Origin: Hygrophila difformis
Lineage: Eukaryota > Streptophyta > Magnoliopsida > Lamiales > Acanthaceae
Direction of reading: 5' to 3'
Length of the DNA: 64,000 nt
Assembly: GCA_030278955.1 (NCBI GenBank)
Contig: JAOANR010000004.1
Coordinates: forward strand, 61,907,686 to 61,971,685
The translations under genes and the position numbers were made by a program. This document shows positions 1 through 10,299 of the stretch, one piece after another. Every line of letters begins with the position of its first letter. Positions within the stretch are counted from its first letter, which is position 1. The notes beneath the pieces were generated by a model. The model was given only the letters and a program-made list of their open reading frames with translations, had not been told where the DNA came from and did no database searches.

Positions 1-753
1 AACCTACAACCAAGCCCAAAATCTTTATGAATCTTTTGTGGAAACAACTAAACCATTTAGGGTAAAATCTACATGACTTTCCCCTATTGCAATATCATTT
101 GTGTCATAGTGAAGTTCGATTTATTATCTACAATTTAAAGTTCCAGGAATGCTGGCTTTGAAGTTGTCTGTTTATGTCCCTAACTTTGATTTTTTGGTTA
201 AAATTGCAAGAGGGGGGATTCACTGCGGTTAGCAACCTCAGAATACTGCAACGCCAAGTCTGCACATGGAAAAACGACAAGCTGGACTTTCTTATACCTT
301 GGTGGGATTTTCAATTGGGCATATCCATTAACCAGTTCTTGTCCATCTTTGCTTTATCTAACTCCAATTTCAGGTTGTTCGACGGCTCAGCATCTTTAGA
401 AGTGTATGTTCACATTGGACAGCCCTATAATTGCTCACTTCTTTGAATTTCAGGCACAGGGCATTTTCATGGTTGTTTTCTGAAGGTGAAAGTGAAGAAT
501 TGAATGCTTCACAGACAGTTGATTCCCACACATTCCCTTAGCATTTCTTGGATTCCAAAGAGAAAGTGGTCTGGCTCCAGGTGCTGTTCTTCGGTCACAC
601 AGAGATTCTTGCGATGCACCATTGAAATCATGTTAAAAGAAGGCTGAGATCAAGCACTCCTATTGTAGGTTAGTAATAAGTGCACAAACTACATAGCTTA
701 AAATCTTAATGCCCTCACTCACTTACTCGATCATTGTCATTTTTCTGTTGCAG
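1..753. other. Upstream stretch with no supportable gene
   Basis: I see no convincing coding exon here. A pyrimidine tract and cag acceptor at about 740-753 lead into the coiled-coil exon that follows, so part of this stretch may be the intron or upstream exons of that gene fragment. Short open stretches are present but carry no recognisable motif. If the Helitron end at 2428 is real, this segment may lie inside the same element. Confidence 0.4.
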
Positions 754-1670
754 CCACAAAGAAATTGAAACAGCTTACAAAAGAAAATGAAGATCCAATG
801 TTGGCAAGCAATCTGTACCAGGCCATTGTCATAGCTAGAGATTCTTTGAAGCAGAGGGAAGAAACATCAAAGATGCAGGACGAGTTACAGAAACTAGATA
901 ATGGGGTTGCCAAATTGCAACAGAAGACTGAGGAGGAGAAGCTGTCCATCCAAGACTGGAAATAGTGCTGGTGAAGAAAAGAAGGCGGGCAGGTCTAAAA
1001 CATCAACTGAAGTAAGCTTGAATTCATAGCTCTTCTAAAATTGAATAATTTTTTAGTCCATAGCGTCTGTGTAAGCACGATCTACACCTTCTATTGTTCT
1101 TTCTATTTTCACAATTGCAGGTCTATATATTTGATTCCCAAAATTAAATGAAATAATTTTATTTTATTTTTTAAAAAGAACACTTTCGACCTCCTGAAAA
1201 CTTCTCTGGTTAATTCATTCATTGTTACTGACATACACTTTGTTTAATATCTCGAATAAATGAGATAAGCATTAGACGGTGTCTAATATGCTTTTTATTG
1301 CTTAAATATTGTCTCTGCCTTAAGTAACAACATTATCTGAACTCAAAACATCTATTATTACGCATCGTAGTCTGAAGCTAACATATTAATTTGATGGAAT
1401 TCAATACTACTAGATTGCTTAACTTGTTTTATTTTTAATTTGACTATCAATTAAACCTTCATTTTATTATCTTTCTTCTACTTTTGTTAGAGTTTCCAAT
1501 GTGATTATATTTTCTCCCAAATAATATAAAGCTTGGTCTAACTACAAGAAATAATATAAAGCTTGGTCTAATTAAGTATATAAGATGTGATTTATCCAAT
1601 CCGGTCGTTGCAGGCGGACTACCTGTCTAAGGATTACAATTCCACCTCTGCTTTGCTCTTCCCTGGCCAA
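754..1670 (+). pseudogene. Broken coiled-coil gene fragment with at least two exons
   Basis: Two exon-like blocks with good splice borders are visible: 754-1011 (acceptor cag at 751-753, donor GTAAGC at 1012) and 1614-1670 (acceptor cag at 1611-1613, donor GTAAGA at 1671). The first encodes a charged, heptad-like coiled coil rich in K, E and Q (KQLTKENEDP, RDSLKQREE, KLQQKTEEEK). It then meets a stop at 963-965. In the next frame the sequence reads on as NSAGEEKKAGRSKTSTE up to the donor, so a frameshift near 940-960 is likely. The second block encodes DYLSKDYNSTSALLFPGQ. I do not recognise the family. The lesion, the lack of a start or end, and the Helitron terminus downstream suggest a captured or decayed gene fragment. 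A real gene with a different exon border remains possible. Confidence 0.4.
1519..1573. repeat. Short direct repeat, about 22 bp, two copies
   Basis: The motif ataatataaagcttggtcta occurs twice about 30 bp apart (starting near 1520 and 1551), inside the presumed intron between the two coiled-coil exon blocks. It looks like a small tandem duplication. Confidence 0.8.
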
Positions 1671-2387
1671 GTAAGATTTGACTGAGGTTTTTCTAATCTT
1701 ATACAACAATTAGTTTATGTTGTGCGAATTCATTTATGTTTGGGAGAGATGCTTCACTTCATGTTGGACAGATCACAGATGCTTCACTTCATTGGATTTG
1801 TTTAGAATACAGAATACATCATTTTTTGTGTGCGAGGGTCATATTGGGCTAGCGTGTGGTATGCTTTTCCATGTATATTTGATTATAGTTTTCAATGCAT
1901 AAGTTTATTCATTGTTTCATCTAACTTTGACCTTGTTTTTCCTTACTTTGTTTCCAGTATGTTCCTAAAGTCTACACATGAAACATTTTCACAAAAGCTA
2001 TACCAGACATTTAAATCACAAACGCTTTGTCTTTCATTATGCAGGAGAGGTAACCAACATTCACTTTTTCTGCGGAGGGAATAATATGTAATTCAGGTTC
2101 CAAATAATTTGAGCAATATGGCATTTTATTTAGTACCCCTCAGGTTTCAGTACCTATCTGATCACTTTCTGAATAAATGCAAAGATTATGTTGTCGCTGA
2201 ACATCAACCTTTTCTAAATGCTTCCAAATGTTCGTTTGTAGGTGGACTGTTGGACTATTCTCTCCACTTTTATGTATGTCTATTGGTTCTCGCTTTTATG
2301 TATATCTGTTGGTTCCTATTCATAAATAACACAATTTCCCGACATTGAGATATCACTCTGTTTTTTTCTTTTTTTTTTTCCTCAACC
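1671..2387. other. AT-rich stretch without a supportable gene
   Basis: No exon with a recognisable protein motif was found. The stretch includes a near-duplicate of agatgcttcacttca (about 1748 and 1778) and ends in a long pyrimidine tract (2359-2382) that abuts the GC-rich hairpin of the putative Helitron end. Confidence 0.4.
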
Positions 2388-2428
2388 GGCGCGCGCAGCG
2401 TAGGCGCGCGCCTCAGAGAGATTTCTAG
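2388..2428 (+). mobile_element. Putative Helitron 3' terminus (hairpin plus CTAG)
   Basis: A perfect 9-bp GC-rich stem (GGCGCGCGC at 2388-2396, GCGCGCGCC at 2404-2412) closes a 7-nt loop. Twelve bases later comes CTAG (2425-2428), followed by T. Helitrons end in a short GC-rich hairpin some 10-12 nt before CTRR and insert between A and T, so the fit is good. The hairpin stands out in an AT-rich setting. The 5' end (a TC dinucleotide after A) was not identified and may lie outside the window, so the size is unknown. No Rep/helicase is present; the element would be non-autonomous. Confidence 0.6.
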
Positions 2429-2479
2429 TATATATATATATGTTAATGGCGGTAGGTCTATTAAATTTTATTTTTGCTC

Positions 2480-2523
<44 letters not shown>

Positions 2524-2562
2524 TTTATTATATATTATTATTATTACTATTATTATTATTAA
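2480..2562. repeat. (TTA/ATT)n microsatellite
   Basis: An imperfect run of TTA trinucleotides broken by a few substitutions. It lies between the putative Helitron end and the LINE. Confidence 0.95.
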
Positions 2563-3519
2563 TGTATAGTAAATATCACATATTTGAATATGTATAGTCG
2601 GTTGGTCACTGTTAAAGTCTCCTGTGGCTCTGCTTCTTGGTGCTTATATGCTATTTATGCTTCTCCACGGTATGCGGAACGGAGGTTGAATTGGGAAGCG
2701 GTTCGGACTCTGGCTACTCGTGTTGAGGGGGCTTGGTTGGTGCTGGGGGACTGAAATCAAATTTTGGGGGAAACTGAAGTGCAGGGTGGCCTATTTAACC
2801 TGTCCAGGGCGACGGAATTAGGGGATTTATTCTATGATTGTGGGTTGGTGAATATTAACACGCAAGGAGGCAAATTTAAGTGGTCCAGGCCTCTGTGTGG
2901 AGCTCGCCGCATTCATAAGACCTTGGACCGGGCAGTTGGTAACCTGTGATGGATTTTTCAGTTCCCTATGGGGCATGTGCAGATCTTACCTCATGTGGGA
3001 TCAGATCACTCTCCACTTCTGTTGAGGTGTTTTAATGACTCTATGCCGCATCACTCACCGCCGTTTCGGTGGGATGGTCTTTGAATCTGGTGGCCGGGTA
3101 TAGGGAGCTAGTGGCGGATACGTGGGCTAGCTCCTCAGGGGCATTCACTGATAGACTTCGGCAAGTGCAGGAGGTCTCGACAGATTTTAAGCAGATCAAT
3201 GGGAGGAATTTCAAATGGCGCAAGGTCAAGTTACTTAAACGCTTAGAAGGGATTGCCAAGGCCCTTGAGCGGACGGACTCTATTCGACTATATTTACTGG
3301 AGATGGAGCTGAAAGCGGAGTACGAGTCTATATTAGCTCAAGAGGAAATTTTTTTGGTATCAGCGTTCTAGGGAGAAGTGGGTTAGATGTGGTGATCGGA
3401 ACACGTCGTATTTCCATGCTAGGACGAAATGCAAGCATCATCGAGAGAAGATTCATGGTCTTTTTCTTCAATCCGGAGACTGGTGCGAGGATGATACCAC
3501 GCTGAAAGCCCATGCCACG

Positions 3520-4661
3520 ATGTTATGGAAAGACCTCTATGCAGGGTCATCTATTCAGAGTATTCAGGGGCATGTGGAAGAGAGGGATGCACCACCACTA
3601 CCACTACTGCATAGAGCAGCAACTGAGCTGACCAGGGGCCTGGATGAGGTGGTCTCGGACATGGAGATTCATGAGGCTGTTAAGGGAATGTCAAGTTATT
3701 CCTCTCCGGGGCCGGATGGGTTTCCGGCAGCTTTCTATAAGCAGCATTGGAATACTATTGGTGATTCAGTGATTAATTTCATTAAACAAGCTTTTCATAA
3801 TCGGTCTCTTCCGCCACAGGTAACTAAGGCAAATATTTGTCTAATTCCAAAGGTCGAGCGGCCATTATATTTCTCTCATTTCCGCCCAATCACTTTATGT
3901 AACGTGATTTATAAGATATGTACGAAGGTGATTGTTAACCGCATCCGCCCTTGTCTCCAAGAATGTATATCTCCACAGCAGTCAGCTTTCCTCCCGGGGC
4001 GAGGGATGGTGGATAATGCCGTTACCCTTCAAGAGTTGTTGGGATATGTTGCAGGCAGTCGGTCTCGTATTAAGGCTGTGATCCTCAAAGTCGACATAGC
4101 CAAGGCGTATAATAATGTTTTATGGAATTTCTTAGAACTTTGTCTGCGAGAAGTTGGCGTACCTGATTCGCTGGTTGAGTTGATTATGTTTTGCGTCGCT
4201 TCTCCCACTTACTCCCTCTTATGGAATGGTCAGACACTACCGGAATTTAGGCCGCGAAAAGGGCTGCGGCAGGGAGACCCGATGTCATCTTATCTCTTCT
4301 TGTTGATCATGGAGAAATTGTCTATGCTCATTCAGTCCTTGGTGGATGGCGGACGTTGGGTGCCTATTCGTTTACCGGGTCTGATGTGGGGATTTCTCAT
4401 CTTGGCTTTGCTGATGACTTGTTATTATGTTCGGCCATGGATTACACTAGTATCCAGTCTATATCTACTTCTTTGAGTAATTTTGCTAAAGTGTCAAAGA
4501 TGGTTCTAAATGCCCAGAAATCCAATGTCTTCATCTCTCCAGCAGTCTCGGCCTCGGATAGACAGTGGGTTGTATCAACTCTTGGGATTTCGGAGATGGA
4601 GCGGTTTGGCACGTATTTGGGATTCCCCATGATTCAGGGTCGCATGAGATGTTCTAATTAA
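3520..4661 (+). pseudogene. LINE reverse transcriptase remnant
   Basis: Classic LINE RT blocks are readable: NICLIPKVERP and FRPITLCNVIYKI (fingers), QSAFLPGRGMVDN, the KVDIAKAY aspartate block, and the primer-grip-like GLRQGDPMSSYLFLL. The catalytic FADD box (HLGFADDLLL, about 4400) sits in a different frame from the preceding blocks, so there is a frameshift between about 4350 and 4400. Upstream pieces at 3069-3371 belong to the linker between endonuclease and RT. Confidence 0.93.
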
Positions 4662-5649
4662 GCTTTTCTCTTTGAAAAGATGGATAAGCGGCTTGAGGGA
4701 TGGGCGGCCAAACTCCATAATAAAGCTGGCCGGCTCAGACCCTGTCGCGCGGTGCTAGCAACTATTCTCACTTATTTTATGCAAATTCATTGGCTCCCTG
4801 AGTCGGTATGCACGACCATTGACCGGAAAATTAACCGTTTCTTGTGGAAGGGCAGCGGTGGTAAAGGACTGCACTTAGTTAGTTGGTTGAAGGTGACTCA
4901 ACCACGGGCGGTAGGTGGCCTCGGGCTACGTCGGGCAAGGTTTATGAATGTGGCTCTTCTTGGGAAGCTTTTGTGGGCTATCTTGCACAACCAGGAGAAG
5001 ACTTGGGTTCAGTTGGTACTGGGTAATAGACAGCCGGCTGAGCTTTTCCACTATATCCCCTCTAACTCGAGATCAAAGCTTACTATCCTTTTGTCCAGGC
5101 TGGTGCCATTTCTCAAGCGAGGCTTCCAGTTTCGTCTAGGGGATGGAAATGCTTCCTTGTGGTCTTCGAACTGGTGGAATAACTGTCACCTTGGGACACA
5201 AGTTCCATACATTGCCATGCAGGATTTAAATTTGAAGGTTAAAGATGTGATGGATGAAGGGTTATGGGATTGGTCCAAGCTTTTTACTCCAATGCCGCCT
5301 GCCTTGTTGGAGGAATTGAATGCCAAGCCTCCCCCCTTTGCACCCCTTGACAGCAGATTCATGGATCTGGACAGAGTCCTCGACGGGGGAGTATACGGTT
5401 AAGTCTGCATATCGCTTTCTCCTAGGGCCGACGGTGCCTGCTGATGGGTGGCGGTGGCTCTGGAAGTCCAGTATTCTGGAAAAATTTTCCTTTCTTTTGT
5501 GGTCGATCAGTCAAGCATCCTTGCCTGTTAATGCTCTCAGGTTTCGGTGTGGTTTGGCATCATCCCCCTTGTGTGTCCTTTGTGGGGTTGCTGAGGAAAC
5601 ATGGTCGCATTATCTTTTTTATTGTCCTTGGGTATGTTTTGTTTAGCAG

Positions 5650-6411
5650 TTGATTTGGGTGGCTCTTCTACCGGATTGTGACTCAATCCTTAAGGACTTC
5701 ATTCGGTTTTTCTTGAATGGAATGGTGCAGTCGTATGGGTCATTGTTCCTAGCAGCCCTTTGGTCGGTTTGGGTGGAACGGAATAATAGAGTTTTTCGTG
5801 GGATTTCCAAGTCGGGTTGGCAGTTGAAAAGAGACATTCATTTTCTGGCCTTGGAACTTGAGAAGGCCTGTCCACCCCCTCATTCCCCTCGGTCTGAAGC
5901 TCGACTTGTCCACTGGAACATGCATCAGGGGTTTGATGTTATACTACATATTGATGGTAGCTCGACGGGTAACCCGGGAAAAGCCGGATATGGTTTGGTG
6001 GTTCGTAGTGAAGCTGGTCAGTGGCTAGGAGGTGCATGTGGGTACCTTGGTGAGGCAACAAACAACTTTGCTGAATTGGTAGCATTAGCTAAGGGCCTTG
6101 GTTTTGTACGAAATATGGGAGTTACAAGGGTATGTGTCTATTCTGACTCCAAAGCAATCATCCATTTACTGGAAACGGCGGGGACCTTCCATCCACTGGC
6201 AGCTCTCATAGAGCAGGTTAAGGAGGAGATGAGCAAGTTCCAGGAGTGTGTTATTTTCCATGTCCTCAGGGAAGGGAATCAGGTAGCCGACCGGCTTGCG
6301 AAACATGGTGCCTCGGTTGAGGATTTCTACACAACGTGGGCCTTCCCACCTGATTTTGTTCTGAGGGAGGTGATGACGGATGCATCCGGTGTCTGGTTCC
6401 CGAGGATCTAG
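5650..6411 (+). pseudogene. LINE RNase H domain (frame still open)
   Basis: This segment stays open for 253 codons. It carries a bacterial/plant-type RNase H fold (RVT_3 family) with all four acidic residues in place: D in HIDGSSTGNPGKAGYG, E in NNFAELVALAKGL, D in VCVYSDSKAII, and D in GNQVADRLAKHG. The same frame upstream (5320-5646, ending at a TAG) encodes the zinc-binding zf-RVT region. This is the best-kept part of the element and might be mistaken for a host RNase H gene. The LINE domains immediately upstream and the poly(A) tail downstream argue against that. Confidence 0.88.
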
Positions 6412-6506
6412 TGTTGCTTGTCTTGTTTTTAGTTTCCTTTTTCTTTTGTTGTTTTCTCCTTGTACTCTAGCTTCAGCTAAGCCAAAAAAAAAACTCTTGG
6501 TATATA

Positions 6507-6686
6507 CTCCCTCTGTTTTTTCTTTTTCTTTTTCTTTTTCTAATTTATGACACGATTAATTATTAATTAATCTGTTTTTTTTTTCACTTCCCTCATATTA
6601 TATTATACCATCTTTCCTATTTTTCCAACTATTTTTTTATTTAAATATAGAAAAAAAAATCGACAGTATAACCTAAAACGGTGGAG
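6507..6686. mobile_element. Stowaway-like MITE (degenerate)
   Basis: The left end reads CTCCCTCTGT after TA (6505-6506). The right end reads ACGGTGGAG before TA (6687-6688), which in reverse complement is CTCCACCGT. These terminal inverted repeats and the TA target duplication are typical of Stowaway/Tc1-mariner MITEs. The interior is AT-rich and non-coding. It lies between the LINE and the LOH2-like gene. Confidence 0.65.
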
Positions 6687-7054
6687 TATATTAAACAAGT
6701 GGAAAATTAAGCATTTCTAATTCAAATTTGTTGAAAACTGATGATTTCAATTAATACGATAAATTTCCATTTTAATATGATGGAGGAAGTTCACAAAATC
6801 CCAACAGGCTTCTTTTTCTTGTTGAGATTTTCACCTTTACTCTCATTTGCTCATTTGATCGGTAACGGCTTAACCTCCAGAAACTGCCATTCTCTACGCG
6901 TTTAACTGTTTTTTGGTTTTTCCAGCGATGCATTGAGCTTCGGCAATCGGCAGTGGATGTTGTTGGTGTTTTGCTGACATTTTGGTGCTTTATCGGGTAG
7001 CTAACTACAAATTTCCCCACGGAATTGATAGCAGAGTATAATCGCGCCTACAGC
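6687..7054. other. 5' flank of the ceramide synthase gene
   Basis: No coding exon is supported on either strand. The frame of the downstream start codon is open back to a TAG at 6998-7000 but contains no earlier ATG, so this stretch probably holds the promoter and 5' UTR of the LOH2-like gene. Confidence 0.5.
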
Positions 7055-8947
7055 ATGTGGAGTTTCAACAACATTTTATACTTCGCTTTCGCATTCATTG
7101 CTGCTACGCTTCTTCTTGATAGATTCGTCTTTCAAGTAAGTTTCCTCTATCGAAGGAATCATATTGTCAAGTTTTTCACTTGTTTTTGGTTAGTTTTATT
7201 ATGATAATCAAATGTGTAGTTGTGGCGATGGAATTTAGGATATTTATGAATTTTTTTTGTGGGTGGAGTTTTGTTCCATGCGAAGAGCTTATATAATTTC
7301 ATTTCCAATCGTTCAAGTTCTTCACAAATTGGACATTTTGATATCATCATTAGTTGAATATCCTCCTTTCTTATAGTCATTGCATCGCATCTGTTGGCTA
7401 TTGCAGAGGCTGGATCTATGGTTGTTGAGCAGAGAAACCACTCATCTGGAACTTGATGAGGCGACAAGGAAAAAGATGGAGAAGTTTTCTGAGTCCTTAT
7501 GGAAGTTGACTTACTACATTACTGTTGAATTTTGCATTCTGAGTATAGCACACGACGAGCCGTGGTTCAGAGATGCAAAACAATACTTTAAAGGCTGGCC
7601 GGACCACAAGCTCAAGTAAGAGTTTCTTGTGCATATTTACATAATGATGCAGAAATGCCTGTAAAATTGTGTGTTTCATACCATGTAGTTTTTCTATTCT
7701 GAATCTGGTCTTGCCATGGTTTAGAGTTATATATTAGCGTAGATGCGTAATGTTTTCTTAAATTTGTGAATGCATGAGTTCATTGTATTGTATCTAATTG
7801 TAATCCTTCATAACTTAATCATTTCAGGCTTCCTTTCAAACTTTTCTATATATGCCAGTGTGGCTTCTACACCAACAGCATTGTTTCACTTCTTTTGGAG
7901 GAAACGAGAAGGAAGGACTTCATTGTTAAGATGTCTCATCATGTTGTAACAGTAATCCTGATTGCATATTCATACATTGCAAGGTATCTTTTCATTCCTG
8001 TACAGCTTTTGGTGGTTGAGAGTTTGCATTGACAGTCACACGGTCTTTAGGAGATGCACTGTAAAACGACTTGAGATTAGTGCATCCATTAAAGCTTTTG
8101 TTGCTGCAGTTTTTGCATTGCATTTTCGTACCAATTGCCCATATAAACACATAAATGTTGTTGGTCTCTGCCCCACTGCATCTTTAGTCTGGATTCATCA
8201 ACAGATAAAAATTGCAATATATAGAGTCTAATTGAAATCGAACTTTAGTCTGCATATTACCAAGACACTTTGAAATCGAACTCATTGCTGAAGTTTGATT
8301 GTCTTTAGTAGAAAGCCTCTGGATTCATTGTTATATGTTTCTCTCCTTCACTTCTCTCGTAAACATCTCGACTCTTATTTTGCTAATTCTAAGCATTGGG
8401 CAAAAACCAAAGTGAGACAGCTGGTTACGTTAATGTACCTAATAGGTTCCATGGTTCCATGGTTCCTAATAGGTTCTTTCGGATTGGAGCTGTTGTTCTT
8501 GCCTTGCATGATGCCAGTGATATATTACTCGAGGTTGCAAAGATTTGTAAATACTCAGGGAATGAGCTGGGAGCAAGCATTTTCTTTGGTTTGTTTGCCT
8601 TTTCATGGCTTTTACTTAGGCTTATGTTCTTTCCATGGAGGGTCATATGGGCATCAAGGTTTGTTGTTCCCATACCTTTCTTGCCGAGTATTTTGTGTAT
8701 TGCAATTTCATTCGTCGTCAAAATCACTCTCTGGGTTTTTCTTTTCCACAGCTACTACACATGCCAAACCATGGACCTTTCACACCCCCACAACATTGCA
8801 TTGTACTATGTCTTCAATACACTGCTGTTCACCCTGTTTGTCTTCCACATTTACGGGTGGAAACTCATATGCTCAAAGTTCTCGAGACAAGTGAAAAGTA
8901 GAGGCAGAGTTGAGGATGATATACTATCAGGTAGAGCTAGGAGTTGA
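7055..8947 (+). CDS. LOH2: Ceramide synthase, LOH2 class (TLC domain)
   Basis: Sphingoid base N-acyltransferase of the ER membrane, which joins a fatty acyl-CoA to a long-chain base to form ceramide. Five coding exons: 7055-7135, 7407-7615, 7828-7983, 8473-8658 and 8752-8947. All introns are GT-AG and in phase, giving about 275 residues. The TLC (TRAM-LAG1-CLN8) domain begins near residue 45. Its conserved histidines are visible in MSHHVVT and in the Lag1 motif LALHDASD, with several membrane segments around them. Motifs such as HDEPWFRDAK, FKGWPDHKLK and CQCGFYT match my memory of Arabidopsis LOH2 (the class preferring C16 acyl chains) better than LOH1/LOH3. The N-terminus is about 20 residues shorter than that relative. 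The C-terminus ends RGRVEDDILSGRARS, without the usual acidic serine-rich tail. Acyl preference is inferred from family resemblance. Confidence 0.93.
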
Positions 8948-10299
8948 ATTCCACTGTTTTTTTCATTTCAGAAATAGCATTCTGCAAGCAAGAGAGGAGA
9001 GTTCTTCCTCCATTTCTACTAACAAAAAAGCTGTCAATGATCATACTACAGATTCAGAATGAACATCATGATGACTAAGTCAGACTCATTACTACAAACC
9101 ATGTATTGCACCGGCCTCTGAAGATCGAGCAGGTTTGGATCTACTGTAATACTGTAATTGGTTTTTTCTTGTTTTTTCGTCAAGAGTATTAATTGCTGAA
9201 ATTCTTAGTCCTTGCCTCCGCATTCTAATATTTTAGATACATAAAGAAATGAGAAAGGCGGGATTTTTTTCTTCTTTTTTTTTTGTTACACATAAGCGGA
9301 TTAGTTCGATGAACTTGTTATGCAATTGTGAATGGTGGGATATGAATATGATTTTTTTTTGTTTGACTAGCAATGTGGATTTTGATGGGTCTCATTAAAC
9401 CTACTGAAATTAGGTAATAATCTGTTGTACGGAATCAGCATTGCATGAATTAGGGTATGTTCTGCATGTAGCTTTTGTAAGAACTTTTGATAGCTTTAAT
9501 TTTTATTTCAAAACAAAAGTCATGTGTCACAGTCTTTCATGCCACAACCTTAGTTCATCTTGTCCTGCAATCTGACTCAAGTTGGCTTTAGTCAGGAGAT
9601 AACAGTTGTCTTTACCCTATTCTGTACACTACTTCTTGGAGGACCGTTTAAGGCACTTATTTATAAAATACTATTTTTTTTTTATAACGGTGACAACGTG
9701 AAAACTATTTGTAAAATACTATGAATATATGCACTCATACATTAATTAGTGTATTGAATTGAGTAATCCTATGAATTTCAAAAACACTTGTAAATTTATG
9801 TAAAATGAAAAGGTAAGTGCATTTAAATGCAAACACGCGACTTACCCAACTATTGTCACACACACAATACGATTTACTATTAGCGTGGGTTTACTCGATT
9901 TTAAGTGAGGACTGATCGGGCACACGATTTATAAGCGGTGAAAACACGACGCATCCAACAATAGACAGTAGAGTTTCCTTCGTCACCAAGATAGAGAGAT
10001 TCCATATATGATATACCCCCTATACGGCGGTCTCTGACAGATCTACGCGTCGCCCAAACAACTGCCACTCCTATATGTTACATGCGCACATACACAACAA
10101 TCTGCGCCAACTTTTCCCCCAAACAATTTTCATTTTTCACTCTCTCAATTCTTCATAAAACCCAAAGCAACCGAATCTCCTTTTGCTTTTCATTCCAATC
10201 CAAATTCCCAATTCTCTATTCGTTTCCGCCTGTGGTGCAATTCTCAAATTTTGATTGACGTTTTCGATCAATTCCATTTGTTGACGCCCTGCCGCCGCC
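8948..10299. other. Spacer between LOH2-like and Vid27-like genes
   Basis: It holds the 3' UTR of the upstream gene and the promoter and 5' UTR of the downstream gene. A pyrimidine-rich 5' leader (ctctctcaattctt, about 10140) precedes the start at 10300. No exon, RNA gene or complete transposon was recognised. Confidence 0.5.

Larger units (their letters stand above)
2590..6492 (+). mobile_element. Degenerate plant LINE (non-LTR retrotransposon), 5'-truncated
   Basis: Domain order is that of plant L1-type ORF2 proteins carrying an RNase H domain. The end of an apurinic endonuclease occupies about 2590-3030 (AIYASPR, ARRIHKTLDRA, VGSDHSPLLL). Reverse transcriptase follows at about 3520-4661, a zf-RVT region at about 5345-5640 (YTVKSAYRFLL, CVLCGVAEETWSHYLFYCPW), and RNase H at 5930-6330. 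A short poly(A) at 6483-6492 follows cttcagctaagcc and marks the 3' end. The 5' end of the endonuclease and all of ORF1 are missing. Stops and frame changes break the reading frame repeatedly (for example TGA at about 2752 and 2950, a frame change near 4350-4470, TAA at 4659, TAG at 5644), so the copy is dead. I could not find a clear target site duplication. Confidence 0.93.

Noticed and set aside
8295..8901. Open frames overlapping LOH2 exon 4 in other frames
   Set aside because: They cross the LOH2 introns without splice logic. The TLC-domain frame explains the exons fully.
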